Origin: Corinectria fuckeliana
Lineage: Eukaryota; Ascomycota; Sordariomycetes; Hypocreales; Nectriaceae
Assembly (NCBI GenBank): GCA_019137255.1
Contig: WPDH01000404.1
Span: 1-21,987 of the forward strand
DNA: 21,987 nucleotides
Direction: 5' to 3'
The stretch's first letter is position 1, and each line of letters opens with the position of its first letter. This document shows, piece by piece, positions 1-10,000 of this stretch. The notes beneath the pieces were generated by a model, which was not told the origin of the DNA, did not search any database, and saw only the letters and a program-made list of their open reading frames with translations. Both the position numbers and the translations under genes were made by a program.

Positions 1-2550
1 TTTTATTTTATATAAATATAAAAAAAACTATAAAATTAAATAAAAACCTATATTTTTTATATAGTAAACCTAGGTTAAGCCTCTTATACTATTACTATAT
101 ATAAGTAAATAGTTTTTTTACTAAGACTAAAGTTATCTTATTTCCTAAAGAGCTAGAAAAAAATTTAAAAAGAGAGAAAGAGAAAAAGAGAAAAGAAAAA
201 AAGAAAAAAAAAAGAAAAAAAAAGGTAAAAAAGAGAGAAATAGTTAACTAAATATTAAGCACTTAATTTACTATAAGAGTAAAGCAGTTAAGTATTAAGA
301 TTATACTAGCTAAGTAAGTTTAAGTTGCTTTATAGTTATAACTAAGAGCTTAAAATTTTAAGTAGGTAAAACTAGCTGTTAGTAAGTTAGCTAGCTATTA
401 GTAGTAAGTGTTTTTAATATAAATATACTAAGAGATATAGTTAAACCTTTTTAGGTTATAATTAGTTTTTATATAAGAGGTATTAATAGTTTTAGTAGCT
501 TAAGCTAAGTCTAAAATATTATTATAATAGCTTTAAGCTAACTTAGTAACTATTTTATAAGAGGTAAAAAAGCTAATATAAAGTTATAATACCTTCTTTA
601 TAAGGCTACTACTATTTTAGTCTAAGTAGCTATAATAATCTTAAAGTAAGTAGTAAAAGTTAAAATTACTAATAAGAAGTATATAATTATTTAAAGTAGT
701 ACTAGTAAAAGCTTATAATATAAGTAAGTTACTTTTACTATTTAAAAGATTATATAAGATAATAATTTAATATTAGGTTTTTATAAAAGTAATACTAACT
801 TAGTCTTTTTTTACTTATAATATTTATAACTTAAGCTTATACTATTTATTTATATAAACTATTATATACTTATTATAGTAAACTATATAGTAGTTATAAT
901 ATTTTAAGCAGACTAAGACTCTTATCTTAAGGTTCTTATTTAGCTTAAAAAGCATAATTATATTATATTTACTATAAGCTTATAGTATAATATAAGTAAG
1001 AGTAGCTTAATAATTAGTATTTTAATATAATACTAGTATTAATTAGTAGTCTAAGAGAGGGATAGTAATAGTAATAAGGCTAAGATAATTATTAAGAGAG
1101 AGGATAATATATAAGCAGCTTAGGTTTATATTAAGACTAGGCTAGTAGATATTATATATAATCTATTTATTAAGCTAAAAAGCCTTTTAAGTTTTCTTAA
1201 TAAAAACTATATAAGCTAAGCTAATAGTAAGAGTAGTAAGAATAAGAGCTCTTAAGTTAGAGGTTTAGTTACTATATATTCTTAAAAGTAGAAAGATTTA
1301 TCTAAGTATTCTTTCTTAGTATAAGCCTAGTATAAGATTATAATAAGATAGTTATAACTTTAAGCTAAGTATTTACTCTTATAAAAGATATAATTTAAAA
1401 AAATCTTTTTATATTTAGTTAGGTATTCTTCTCTATTAGTATATATAACACTTTTATAATATTTATAAGTTAAGACTAATTTATAGTTTTAAGCTAAGTA
1501 TCTAAACTTAAAGTAGTTATAATATTAGATAGGTTAAAGCCTCTTATTAAAAGGCTTATAATTATATAATTATATATTAAGTAGTAAGCTATTATTATAT
1601 AAGTAGTTAGCTTTTTTAATAAAGCTAATATATAAAATAAGATTTATTTTTATACTAGGGCTAGGTTAACTAGTCTTTTACTTTTTAACTTAAAGGATTT
1701 TTAGTTAATTAGACTTATTAACTTTTTTAATAAGCTTATTAGTATTATTTAAGATAAATATAAGTTAGATCTCTTTTACTATTACTATAAATATTAGAGA
1801 GGAGAGAGCTATACTATTACTAAAAGCTTTAGTTATCTAATCTTTAATATAAATAGCTTATATCTTATTTACTATATAAAATATAAGAATAGTATTACTA
1901 CTTAGTAGCTTTCTTACTATAATAATACTAGAGTTATTATAAGCTTAGTTTACTATCTTAATAGTATCTTTTAGAGTTTAGCTATTAATATTAAAAGGTA
2001 TATTTCTTATTTAAATTATAACTTTATATTTAATATAGCTTTAAGTTATTTACTTTATGTTTTCTTAGTTTAAAGGTATTAGGTTTTATACTATAATTAA
2101 TATATAAAAGGGTTAGCCTCTCTTATAATTTAAAAGTATAGTAAGAGCTGTGTTAATAATAAAAGTAAGAGTTATAATAATATTTATAGTGATTTAGTTC
2201 TTAAGGGCTGTTTTATAGTTATATATAGTATTCTTTTTATATAAGATATAAGCTTATAACTTATATATAAATATATAAGTTTAAATAATATACTAAACTT
2301 ATTTAAAAGATATAATAAGAATAATTCTAGTAATAGTATTATATATTTTATTTTCTAAGTTATCTACTAGTATTCTACTTAGTTTTATAGTAGGTTTATT
2401 ATTTTTACTTAGTATATACTAGCTAATTCCTATAAGAGGGTTATATTAATTTTAGTTAAGTTTATATACTCTTAAATTAATAGCTATTAAAAGCATATTA
2501 GTATTATTACTATAATCTTAATATACTATTATCCCTAGGGTAATATATAT
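1..2550 (-). mobile_element. RIP-degraded Tad1-like LINE (non-LTR retrotransposon), truncated by window edge
   Basis: This AT-rich block has almost no CpA or TpG and no intact ORF. Read on the minus strand, it holds the C-terminal half of a LINE ORF1. A stretch at about 1560-1700 resembles the region just before the zinc knuckles in Tad1-type ORF1 proteins, and cysteine/histidine knuckles follow at about 1345-1532. Left of about 1200 the minus strand should enter ORF2 (endonuclease, then reverse transcriptase); a piece near 780-960 is only vaguely endonuclease-like. The reverse transcriptase would lie beyond the left edge. The right end, near 2550, is inferred from where the neighbouring transposase remnant stops. 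The class call rests on motif order read through RIP stops, not on an alignment. Confidence 0.65.
1200..2400 (-). pseudogene. LINE ORF1 (gag-like) remnant with CCHC zinc knuckles
   Basis: ORF1 of Tad1/I-type LINEs encodes a nucleic-acid-binding protein that coats the element RNA. The minus-strand frame shows three knuckles in the usual order. The first, at about 1480-1532, reads YYNYFKFRYLA, fitting an ancestral C-x2-C-x4-H-x4-C with Cys and His codons turned to Tyr (TGC to TAC, CAC to TAC). The second, at about 1430-1475, has the spacing of the C-x2-C type. The third, at about 1345-1385, keeps the KSKYLA-stop-SYNY pattern typical of C-x2-C-x3-H-x-A-W-x3-C. The stops seen are TAA or TAG, as RIP of CAA, CAG or TGG would give. 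The start codon cannot be placed. The reading is coherent but has not been tested by search. Confidence 0.6.
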
Positions 2551-3034
2551 ATAAGAATTTAAATTTTAGTGTTAAAATATATTTTAGAGGTAGGTTAAGA
2601 TTATAATAAGTAGAAACTAGGTATTTTTAAAGGTTGTTATTAATACTTAAGCTATAAAAAAAGCTAAAACACACTTAGTATACTTTTAACCTTTTTTTTC
2701 TTTTTAAGTTTATATATATGTTTTTAATAATACCTACTTATAGTAGTCTTAAGGCTAGTCTTTTATAAGCTTAATCTTTTAATAATCTAATTAAGTCTTA
2801 ACTTTTTTAAAGATTAGCTAAATTATCTTATTTATTAAGATAGTTAAAAAAATACTTATAAGTATATTTATTATTTATAAGAATAATTAAGATATATTAA
2901 AAAGATATTTAAATTATTATTTTACTATTTCTAGTAGTATTTTTAGTTAATTAGGTTAATTAGAGAGTTTTATAACTATTAGGTTAAGTAAGACTTTTAC
3001 TATATTAACTAGTTATAACTTAATAGCTTTTTAG

Positions 3035-3039
3035 CTTAA
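3035..3039. repeat. Target-site duplication CTTAA, left copy
   Basis: CTTAA lies directly before the left LTR and is repeated at 4335-4339 directly after the right LTR. Five bases is the usual duplication length for many LTR elements. Confidence 0.6.
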
Positions 3040-3250
3040 TATAATAAGCTAGCTTTTAAGCAGCTATAAGAAGGTGTTAAAAAAGATTAATAATTAATAA
3101 AGCTAAAAAAAAAAGAGAAAGTAAAGCTTTTTACTTATTAAACTTAAATACTTATATAAGCTGCTAACTAACTTAACAGCTAAGTTTTATTACCTTTTAG
3201 TAAATAACTTTTCTATTTAGCTTAAGCTAAGTAAAGCTTAAACTATAATA
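3040..3250. repeat. Left LTR of nested TRIM-like element
   Basis: This is a direct repeat of 4122-4334. It begins TATAATAAGCTAGC, consistent with an original TG start changed to TA, and ends in ATAATA where the other copy ends in ATAACA. It contains an imperfect inverted repeat, AGCTGCTAA then TTAACAGCT, and the palindrome TAGCTTAAGCTA. Confidence 0.65.
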
Positions 3251-3929
3251 TACTCTTTTTCTACTAAGAAAAAAAATCTTTTTAAAAAGTTAGCTAATAA
3301 GTAATCTAATTATTAATACTACCACTCTATTAGCTATAGCTAGCTATATATTATATATATATAAGTAGTTAGTATAACTCTAAGTATAAAGTATTTATCT
3401 AAGCTAAGTCTCTCTTTTAAATAAAACTTAAATACTACTTAAAAAAAGCATCTTTTTAAGCTTAATAAGAGGTTTTATTAAATATAAGATTTTTATCTAG
3501 ATTAAATATAAGCTAATAATATAGTGTTTTTTTACTATAAGACTATTTTTAGCCTAGTTAACCTACTTAGCTTTAACAGGATTAATTAGCTAAATTAATC
3601 TAGCTTAGTTCTAATAGGCTTTTAGTCTTATTACTAACTAGAGCTATAAGCTAGTTTTAAGCCTAACTAATCTAGCTATAAATTAGCCTAGTTTAAGCTT
3701 AGCTTACACTTAAATAGAAGACTAGTTATACTTTTAATTTTAGTTAATTTAAGCTTAAACTAAATTTCTCTCTCTTTTACTACTTATATATTTAATTAGA
3801 AAACCTCTTAATTAAAAACTTTTTCTTTTACTAGCTTAAGTGTAAGCTTAATATAAAGTGTTATTAGTTAGGTTTATTAAGCTAGCTATTAAACTCTTAG
3901 TAAATAAAAAAGTGTTAATAAAGTGTTAA

Positions 3930-3973
3930 CTTATATAACTATATTACACGCCTTATATAACTATATTACACGC
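3930..3973. repeat. Perfect tandem duplication of 22 bp
   Basis: Two identical adjacent 22-bp units (3930-3951 and 3952-3973) lie inside the nested element. Both keep CpA and CpG in the motif TTACACGC, although nearly every other CpA around them is gone. The duplication may postdate the main round of RIP, or these sites were spared. Confidence 0.8.
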
Positions 3974-4121
3974 TTTATCTTCTCTTTTTACTACTTTAAC
4001 TAAGTAAAGATTAGTATATTATTATTACTTATATTAATTAAGTGTAAGTGAAAATTTTAGTAGTAAGTTATATTAATCTTACTCTTATAAGAGGTTTATA
4101 TATAAGAGAAGCTTTATTAAA

Positions 4122-4334
4122 TATAATAAGCTAGCCTTTAAGTAGCTATAAGAAGGTGCTAAAAAAGATTAATAATTAATAAAGCTAAAAAAGAAAGAGA
4201 GAAAGTAAAGCTTTTTACTTATTTAACTTAAATACTTATATAAGCTGCTAACTAACTTAACAGCTAAGTCTTATTACCTCTTAGTAGATAACTTCTCTAT
4301 TTAGCTTAAGCTAAGTAAAGCTTAAATTATAACA
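4122..4334. repeat. Right LTR of nested TRIM-like element
   Basis: Second copy of the 3040-3250 repeat, ending in a retained CA immediately before the CTTAA duplication. It carries more C and G than the left copy, for example GCCTTTAAG against GCTTTTAAG, so it was slightly less mutated. Confidence 0.65.
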
Positions 4335-4339
4335 CTTAA
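4335..4339. repeat. Target-site duplication CTTAA, right copy
   Basis: Partner of 3035-3039. The transposase remnant resumes directly after it. Confidence 0.6.
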
Positions 4340-5463
4340 GATAATATTCTTTTTTATTATTAACTACTACTAGGCTTTATAATAGTTAATAAGAAAGAAA
4401 GTCTTATTAAAAAAAGTATTTTTACTAAGCTTTAATTTTACTATAATAAGTTAATAATATATATATTTTTAACAGGCTAAAAATAGTAATATTAAGTAGC
4501 TAATATATATATAAAAAGTAAGAAATAAGAAATAATAGAAAAAATTTATAATTAAAGTATTTAAATATAAAATCTTATATTATATAACTTTTATAACTAT
4601 TAATAATAAGTAACTATAGCTTAAAAAGATAATTTAGCTTAGTCTAAAAAATAAATACTTTTATAAGCTATATTAATATAATCTTATTATTAGTTTAGCC
4701 TTTTAGTAATACTATAAAATACTAAAAGTTAAAAAAATCTAATTCTTTTAGGAAATATTACTATTAAACTAATAATTTTTTAAAGATTACTAAAAGGGTT
4801 AAAACTTAGCTAGTTATTAAAATACACTTAAAAATTAAAATCTAAAAGTATAATTTAAGCTATCTTAATATTATAAACTTTTTTTTTAACTTTTTTAAAA
4901 CTAAACTATTAAATTTTATCTTTTTTATTATACTAACTTTTTTATATTATATTAATATCTTAGCTTAATTTTTTAGATTATAAGTATTATTAAAAGAAAG
5001 AAAAATACCTTTAAAAGTTTAGTTAAAATATCTTTCTAATAAGCTATATTTATCTTTTTATTTTTTAAAGTTTTTACTTTTAGATTATAAGCTAAAAAGC
5101 TATTAACCTAGTATTTACTAACTTTATTTTTATAATTATTATAAATTATAACTTTATTAGTAAAATCTTTAAGCTATTAGTATCTAACTAAATAGCTTAA
5201 GTTATACTAAGTAATAATCTATTATTATAAATATCTTTCTTAAACTAAAAATAGCTTTTAATAAGGCTTATAAGCTTACTAGTATATAATATAATCTTAA
5301 ATATATACTTAGAATATTAACTATAAGATTTTATAAAGCTTAATAGTCTTACACTTTATTTAACTATTTTTAATAGTATTAAGAGCCTTTTAAAGATTTT
5401 TCTTAGTCTATTTAGATATTATAAATCTAATATATATATCAGATTAATAATAGCTGCTTAATT

Positions 5464-5561
5464 ACGCGAGAAATCGCGATTCTAATATGAAAGGGTATAG
5501 TGTTATAAGTGGTTAAAGTGTGGTCTGTTTCTAGCCACGGTCCGTAAGTGGGGGGCTGACT
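5464..5561. repeat. Right terminal sequence (TIR end) of the pogo/Fot1-like element, spared from RIP
   Basis: Composition switches from RIP-like to balanced at about 5460. The segment ends in a G6 run and GCTGACT before TA, and has a small hairpin (CGCGA 5465-5469 with TCGCG 5474-5478). The adjoining minus-strand transposase begins just inside it, which supports its role as the transposon end. The partner repeat was not found, so calling it a terminal inverted repeat is inference. Confidence 0.6.
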
Positions 5562-6727
5562 TAATTACCTTATTAGACTTTAGCAGCTTTAATGCAATTC
5601 GGCCAAGATGATTCACACTTACAACCTTGCATGTTTGCAGTCGCCCTGTCCCATGCAATAATCTTTGATTGCGCTGATTTAGCTGCACGATCTACATACA
5701 TAGTAGTACGTAGTACGTAGTCTACTATGTGCACTTGCCGTCTCCCAAGACCCTGGTGGTGATCTAGTGCCCGGGCTTATTTGCATAGGGAAGCGAAACT
5801 TTGACAAGCAACCGTTTTTGTCTGAGTTATTTTGGTACCTTTTAATTAGTACTAACATAGTAATGTCTTCAATGCTTTCATTTCCATGCTCTCTCTTTGT
5901 AATTTCTTCTGGGTTCCCATACATCTACGTACCCGCCCCAGCCCGCACTGAGTATCTACTGAATACAGAGCAGTCAAAAAAATTCGATGAGAAGCAGCCC
6001 GATAAGATAGCGATAGTAAGAGCGGCGGGCCAGGACTAACTTGAAGAGAATGACATGAGATGTCGGGCAGTAGCAAACCAGGCGGGTTCTAGTATGGGCA
6101 CGTGCAGGAGGTTGAAGGAGACGTCGGAGAGACTACTCCGTAAAGATGCATGGGTAGGTACGCTGTCATTCATAAATAAGTAGTAGCGGCGAGGGATTCA
6201 TGGCTTTCAGTGTTTGTATCATTGATACCTAGGCTACTATAACAAACGGACATACACACGTACTACGTACACACACGCTCGCGAAATCACACCAGCGAAA
6301 TCACACCAAAACTTGTGTCGTTGACGCGACGCAACCTGATCGCAATGCAGCAACGCGGGCAGCAAAAACTAAGGTAGCTGCTTACATGGACACTACTAGG
6401 ATGGAAGGACGTGGGAGTACCGCAATCACCAGGCTTGTGCATGTCTGCCTCGTTTCCTCGTTATTCCGTCCCGATATAAGAGACTATATAGTAATTAGTA
6501 AGTAGGTAGGTACTTACAGGTTGATGGGACTTGGGAGACAATCCGTAGTACCTAGAAAGACAGTGAATGAGGCGAATGCTGTTCTGCTTTTCCTTTCCCC
6601 GAGTCAGGCTCGAGGCCAAGGCGAGGCCTGTAATCCAGTGAGGCCTGTCCGGGGTTACCCCTGTCTGGTGCGGCGCTGGGACGAAGATGGATGGGAATTG
6701 ATTGGAACGCGATGAGCTGTGTGCATG
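5562..6727. other. Gene-free intergenic DNA, formerly the distal upstream region of SSK1
   Basis: Composition here is balanced and shows no RIP. Short open frames exist on both strands (for example 5767-6039 plus and 6461-6784 minus), but none shows a domain, a codon pattern or a plausible splice structure. Visible small features are a TAGTACG-rich repeat at about 5701-5725, an E-box palindrome GCACGTGC at 6098-6105 and a 14-bp tandem pair GCGAAATCACACCA at 6281-6308. Since the copia element at 6733 is flanked by a target duplication, this stretch was once joined directly to the SSK1 leader at 12026 and probably held part of its upstream control region. Confidence 0.6.
6281..6308. repeat. Tandem pair of a 14-bp unit
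   Basis: GCGAAATCACACCA occurs twice without a gap (6281-6294 and 6295-6308). It lies in the former upstream region of SSK1. Any regulatory role is unknown. Confidence 0.85.
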
Positions 6728-6732
6728 CATTG
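6728..6732. repeat. Target-site duplication CATTG, left copy
   Basis: CATTG precedes the 5' LTR and recurs at 12021-12025 directly after the 3' LTR. This exact 5-bp pair fixes both ends of the copia element. Confidence 0.93.
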
Positions 6733-6846
6733 TGTTGAGGGGTGGTGGCCTGAGGCCACCACCTAGGGCACCTAAGGCCCACAACGCCGCCCCCTTGGAG
6801 CTAGCTAGTCAGATAGATCAATCCTACAGTATTATTGCCAACAACA
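6733..6846 (+). repeat. 5' LTR of copia element 1 (114 bp)
   Basis: It starts TGTTG and ends CAACA, a 5-bp terminal inverted repeat with the standard TG...CA. It matches 11907-12020 at 109 of 114 positions. The two places where this copy is the mutated one (6830 and 6833) are C-to-T changes in a CA context. Confidence 0.95.
6741..6763. other. Perfect 10-bp hairpin inside the 5' LTR
   Basis: GGTGGTGGCC (6741-6750), loop TGA, then GGCCACCACC (6754-6763). In the 3' LTR (11915-11937) the same structure has one mismatch, created by the G-to-A change at 11921. Its position near the LTR start could matter for the transcript end or for transcription factor binding; the function is unknown. Confidence 0.85.
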
Positions 6847-6867
6847 GGTTATGAGCCCCTCGCGCGC
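6847..6867 (+). promoter_or_regulatory. Primer-binding site for an initiator tRNA-Met half-molecule
   Basis: The sequence right after the LTR, GGTTATGAGCCCC, is complementary to the anticodon arm of eukaryotic initiator tRNA-Met (GGGCTCATAACC, with the CAT anticodon). It is not complementary to a tRNA 3' end. The following CTCGCGCGC fits the preceding part of that tRNA. Drosophila copia uses such an internal half-tRNA primer, so the same mode of minus-strand priming is inferred here. Confidence 0.85.
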
Positions 6868-7079
6868 GAAACCACACGCAATTTAGAGAAAAATATCTCC
6901 CTGAGATTCTTTACACTCTTACCTTTCTTTTGATATAACTTTAAGCGGAAGTAGATCACTTTAGGACTTAGATAGGCTGAATTAAAGTAACACACCTGGA
7001 TAGGGATAAGTTGTTAGACCTTAAATCCTTATATACCCGCAGAAGAGCTACTCTATAAGTAGCAATTAATTTATAATAA

Positions 7080-10000
7080 CACTTAGTTACTAGCTAGGTC
7101 TAAGACTTTATATATAAGATAATTAATATTAAATCTATTAACCCTTAAAATTTTAGTCTATTCTGACTAACTTTATATTAAATTATATATAGTTCTAATA
7201 ATTAGAATTATATGACTTTATAAAGCAGATACTAAAGGTTATATAAGCTCTTTTATATATAAAAAACCCTAATTTAAAGTGAAATCTTAATAATATTTAC
7301 TAAGACTTTAATATAAGGATCTTAACTATTAAGAGTATTCTTAGTTAGAAAAGAAATAAGTCTATTTAACCCTAACAGGCTGTAAAGCTAGTTAGGCTTT
7401 ATATTTTACGCCCTAATAATAGAGAAGCTTAAGATAATAAAAGACTAGAATAAATAGAAAATTAAGCTAATACTAAACTTACAGATACTTAGTTTAGAGA
7501 AGTTTATTAAGGCTAATAGTAAACTAAAGGAAAGCATAATAGATATAAAGATATAAGCCTTTAGGATAAAAGATATATATATAAGGGGCTTTCTAATTAA
7601 CTATCTGTTATCTAAGGTCTTAAGAAAGCTACCTTAAGCTGGATAGGATTATAATACTTATATAGCAGCTTAGACATATAGGTTTATCAGAAAGATAGTC
7701 TATCTAGCCCTAGAAGATACTCTTTATAACCTTTTATTAATATTCTTTAAGCTTAATAGAGAGGAATTTACCTTACTTACTACCTTTAATAAGAAGCTTT
7801 ACTTTATATAGAGATATATTAGAAGTAAGATTATAGTCCTAGAAGAGGTTTTTATTACTATAGTACTAAATAGGATTAAAAGGTTAAATAAGATCTAGTA
7901 TAATAACTAGATATATAACCTTAAAAGAGGTAATAAGATTATAAAGTTAGAAGTTGTTAATTTCCTGATAAGGCAAGCTAATACTAAAAAGAATAATAGT
8001 ACTAACTTTATAATAGATTCATAAAGAAACCAGCCTTCTTAGGCACCCTAGGGCAACTTAAAGATATCACAGGCTTCTATAGATACTAAGGATAAGAATA
8101 GTAACCTTCTGTGTATAAACTGCCCTCTCTTAAAGGCTAGAAGGCATCACAAAGCAGATAAATACTAAAAGAAATACCTAGAGCTTAAGAGGTAAGCTAG
8201 AGCCTAAGGTATAAACACACCAGCCTAAGAAAACATATCTATTAAGATAGCAGGAGCTAACTTCGCTAGTATAACACTATTTAGCTAGATAATAGCATCT
8301 TAGACTACCCACAAGGAAGTAACCCTCTTAGCGATAGAGGAAGTGTTCTAGAATGATATGATTATTAATTCTAGGTGCTTAAACTACTACTTTAATAATA
8401 AGAAGTGGTTTACCTTCTTCACTAAAGCTAAAAGCTATAAACAGATAACTATAAGTAATAGTAGAGATCTTTATATTTATAGCTAAGATAATATTAAGAT
8501 TATTACAGCCTAAGGATCTCTATCCTTAGAAGGGGTCTACTATTACCCTAAGAGAGCAGTGAATATGCTTAGCCTAAGAGTCCTTAAGAGAAAAAGTATA
8601 ATTATTAATAGGTATACAGATATTATAGCTGTTAAAGTAATAAGACAGAAGGTCTATAATATAATCTAGCGCTATAATATTACTATCTTAAAGTGTGAAA
8701 AGCCTTAAGGCTTTTATAACTTTACAGCCCTGCTAAAGAATATATCTACTAAGGCTGTTAAATATAGTATTATATATTACTAGCTAGCTTATACTAGCCC
8801 TAATAGAGTCCTTAAAGCCTGTTAGGATATAAGCATTTATATTAATACTACTATATTAAAGGGATTCTACTATAAGACTTATTACCTAGCTAAGGCTAAT
8901 AAGATAGTTAGTAGGACCCCTCTGGTTAAGACCTTAGTCTTCCTAGACTATATTTTCTAGGATATTATTAAGCTAACCCTATAGGGCCTTAAGAGCTACT
9001 ACTATAGCTTCCACGGAATTAATACTACTATAGGCTTCTACTAGTATATTTTACTTTAGATAAGAGACTAGGCTTTACCTAAGATTAAGAGGTAGAAAAA
9101 GACTATGAAAAATATAAGTGCTAGGCATAAGGTTAAGGTGCTCTACTTTAATAACACCTTAGAGTTTAAAAGTAAGAAGATTAAGAGCTGGGCCTTAGAG
9201 GAAGGTATTAGTATAAGATTTAGCGCTTTTTATACACTAGAACAAAACGGCTATATTAAGAGAGCTAGTAGAGCCCTAATCAAAAGAGCCTAAGCTGTAT
9301 ATATTAACACTAAGCTGCTAGAGCTATTATAGCCACTCTATATTAAAGTAAGCGTCTATATTAATAACTGACTTTCTACCTCTGCTAATAAGAATAATAA
9401 AGCCCTGATCTAGAAGATGTTCTAGATTATTAATATGCTTTATGTACCCTACCTTAAGCATATCAGAACGTGAGGATATATTACTTATATATATGTTTCT
9501 AACTAAAGAAGAGTTAGATCAGAAAAGATAACTCTATAAGCTTAAAAGGGATTTCTAGTAGGTATAAAAGGCATAAAAGGACATATCTATAAGATCTAGC
9601 TTTCTAATAAAGAGAGGGTTATAAGAGCCTAAGATGTTAGATTTAGAGAGATCTATAAAGACGAGAAAGGCCTAGAGGATATTCTAGAGCTTAAGGCTAT
9701 ACTAATTAACTTAGAGATCTCAGAAGGTGGCTATATAATCTTTATTAAAGGCTATATTACTACAGGACCTAAAGAAGTCCACAAAAAGCAGTAGAAGACT
9801 ATTACTAAGCTGGAGATATAATAAAAGTCAGCTGATAAGCCTAAAGCTACTATAAAGCTATAAGAGGCCTAGAGAAGGATAACTCTGTCTTCTAGTGCCT
9901 CCCCTTATAGATAGACTAATAATAATATCCTTAAGGCAGAAATACTATTCCCTAATATGCTAGGCAGCTTCGAAAATGCTCTTAAGACCCTATAAGACCC

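Larger units (their letters stand above)
3040..4334. mobile_element. Non-autonomous LTR element (TRIM-like), nested in the pogo transposase
   Basis: Two direct repeats, 3040-3250 (211 bp) and 4122-4334 (213 bp), flank an 871-bp internal region. The whole unit is bordered by a perfect 5-bp duplication CTTAA (3035-3039 and 4335-4339). The repeats differ at a few sites, mostly C/T transitions, plus a small indel in an A-rich tract. The right copy ends in CA where the left copy ends in TA, as RIP would produce. Removing the element with one CTTAA rejoins the transposase reading frame. The inside is too short for gag-pol and I see no coding in it, so a TRIM or an internally deleted LTR retrotransposon is likeliest. 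The primer site and polypurine tract are not clear; a purine run at 4104-4110 is the best candidate. Confidence 0.65.
2700..5440 (-). pseudogene. pogo/Fot1-like DDE transposase, inactivated by RIP and by a nested insertion
   Basis: In its intact state this enzyme binds terminal repeats and cuts and pastes the element at TA sites. From the N-terminus (right) the minus strand shows: a helix-turn-helix-like start at about 5250-5420 (KALNTIKNS); a CENP-B-type DNA-binding segment at about 5020-5130 (VNSFLAYN); a DDE core at about 4900-4990; LTLLVIFK at about 4780-4810; ELDFF at about 4730; TNNK near 4690; and LLIINSYKS at about 4585-4612, where families have LLI-D-GHGSH, so the second catalytic Asp reads as Asn. 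A QP-type motif lies near 4480. Past the nested element, a charged C-terminal tail runs to about 2700, with a possible frameshift near 2930. All stops are TAA/TAG. It cannot make protein. Confidence 0.75.
2650..5561 (-). mobile_element. RIP-degraded pogo/Fot1-like Tc1-mariner DNA transposon, split by a nested element
   Basis: The right end is a GC-retaining sequence finishing in GGGGGGCTGACT followed by TA at 5562-5563. This fits a pogo/Fot1-type terminal repeat (AGTCAGCCCCCC on the other strand) with the TA target dinucleotide of the Tc1/mariner superfamily. Minus-strand coding remnants of a DDE transposase run leftward from about 5440 to about 2700, interrupted by the 1295-bp element at 3040-4334. 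Without that insert the transposon is roughly 1.6 kb, a normal size for Fot1-like elements. No matching left terminal repeat was found near 2400-2700, so the left border is approximate and the left end may be deleted, mutated or buried in the neighbouring LINE. Confidence 0.75.

Noticed and set aside
1745..2640. Plus-strand frame with few stops in the left block
   Set aside because: Undoing RIP would give an implausibly His/Thr-rich protein, while the minus strand of the adjoining sequence shows LINE ORF1 zinc knuckles. It was treated as a shadow.
3040..4334. Paired repeats considered as a CRISPR-like or satellite array
   Set aside because: There are only two copies, over 200 bp each, bordered by a 5-bp duplication, which fits LTRs. 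The organism is a eukaryote with an intron-bearing gene.
1..5460. Possibility that the AT-rich blocks are mitochondrial DNA or a centromere core
   Set aside because: The CpA/TpG loss, with recognisable transposon proteins and terminal repeats, explains the composition as RIP. No mitochondrial gene was seen.
5767..6039. 90-codon plus-strand open frame in the intergenic DNA
   Set aside because: No recognisable domain or clear gene context, and competing frames on the other strand. It is compatible with a chance ORF in the former SSK1 upstream region.
6461..6784. 107-codon minus-strand open frame
   Set aside because: It runs into the 5' LTR of the copia element, so its N-terminal part is LTR sequence, and it shows no domain.
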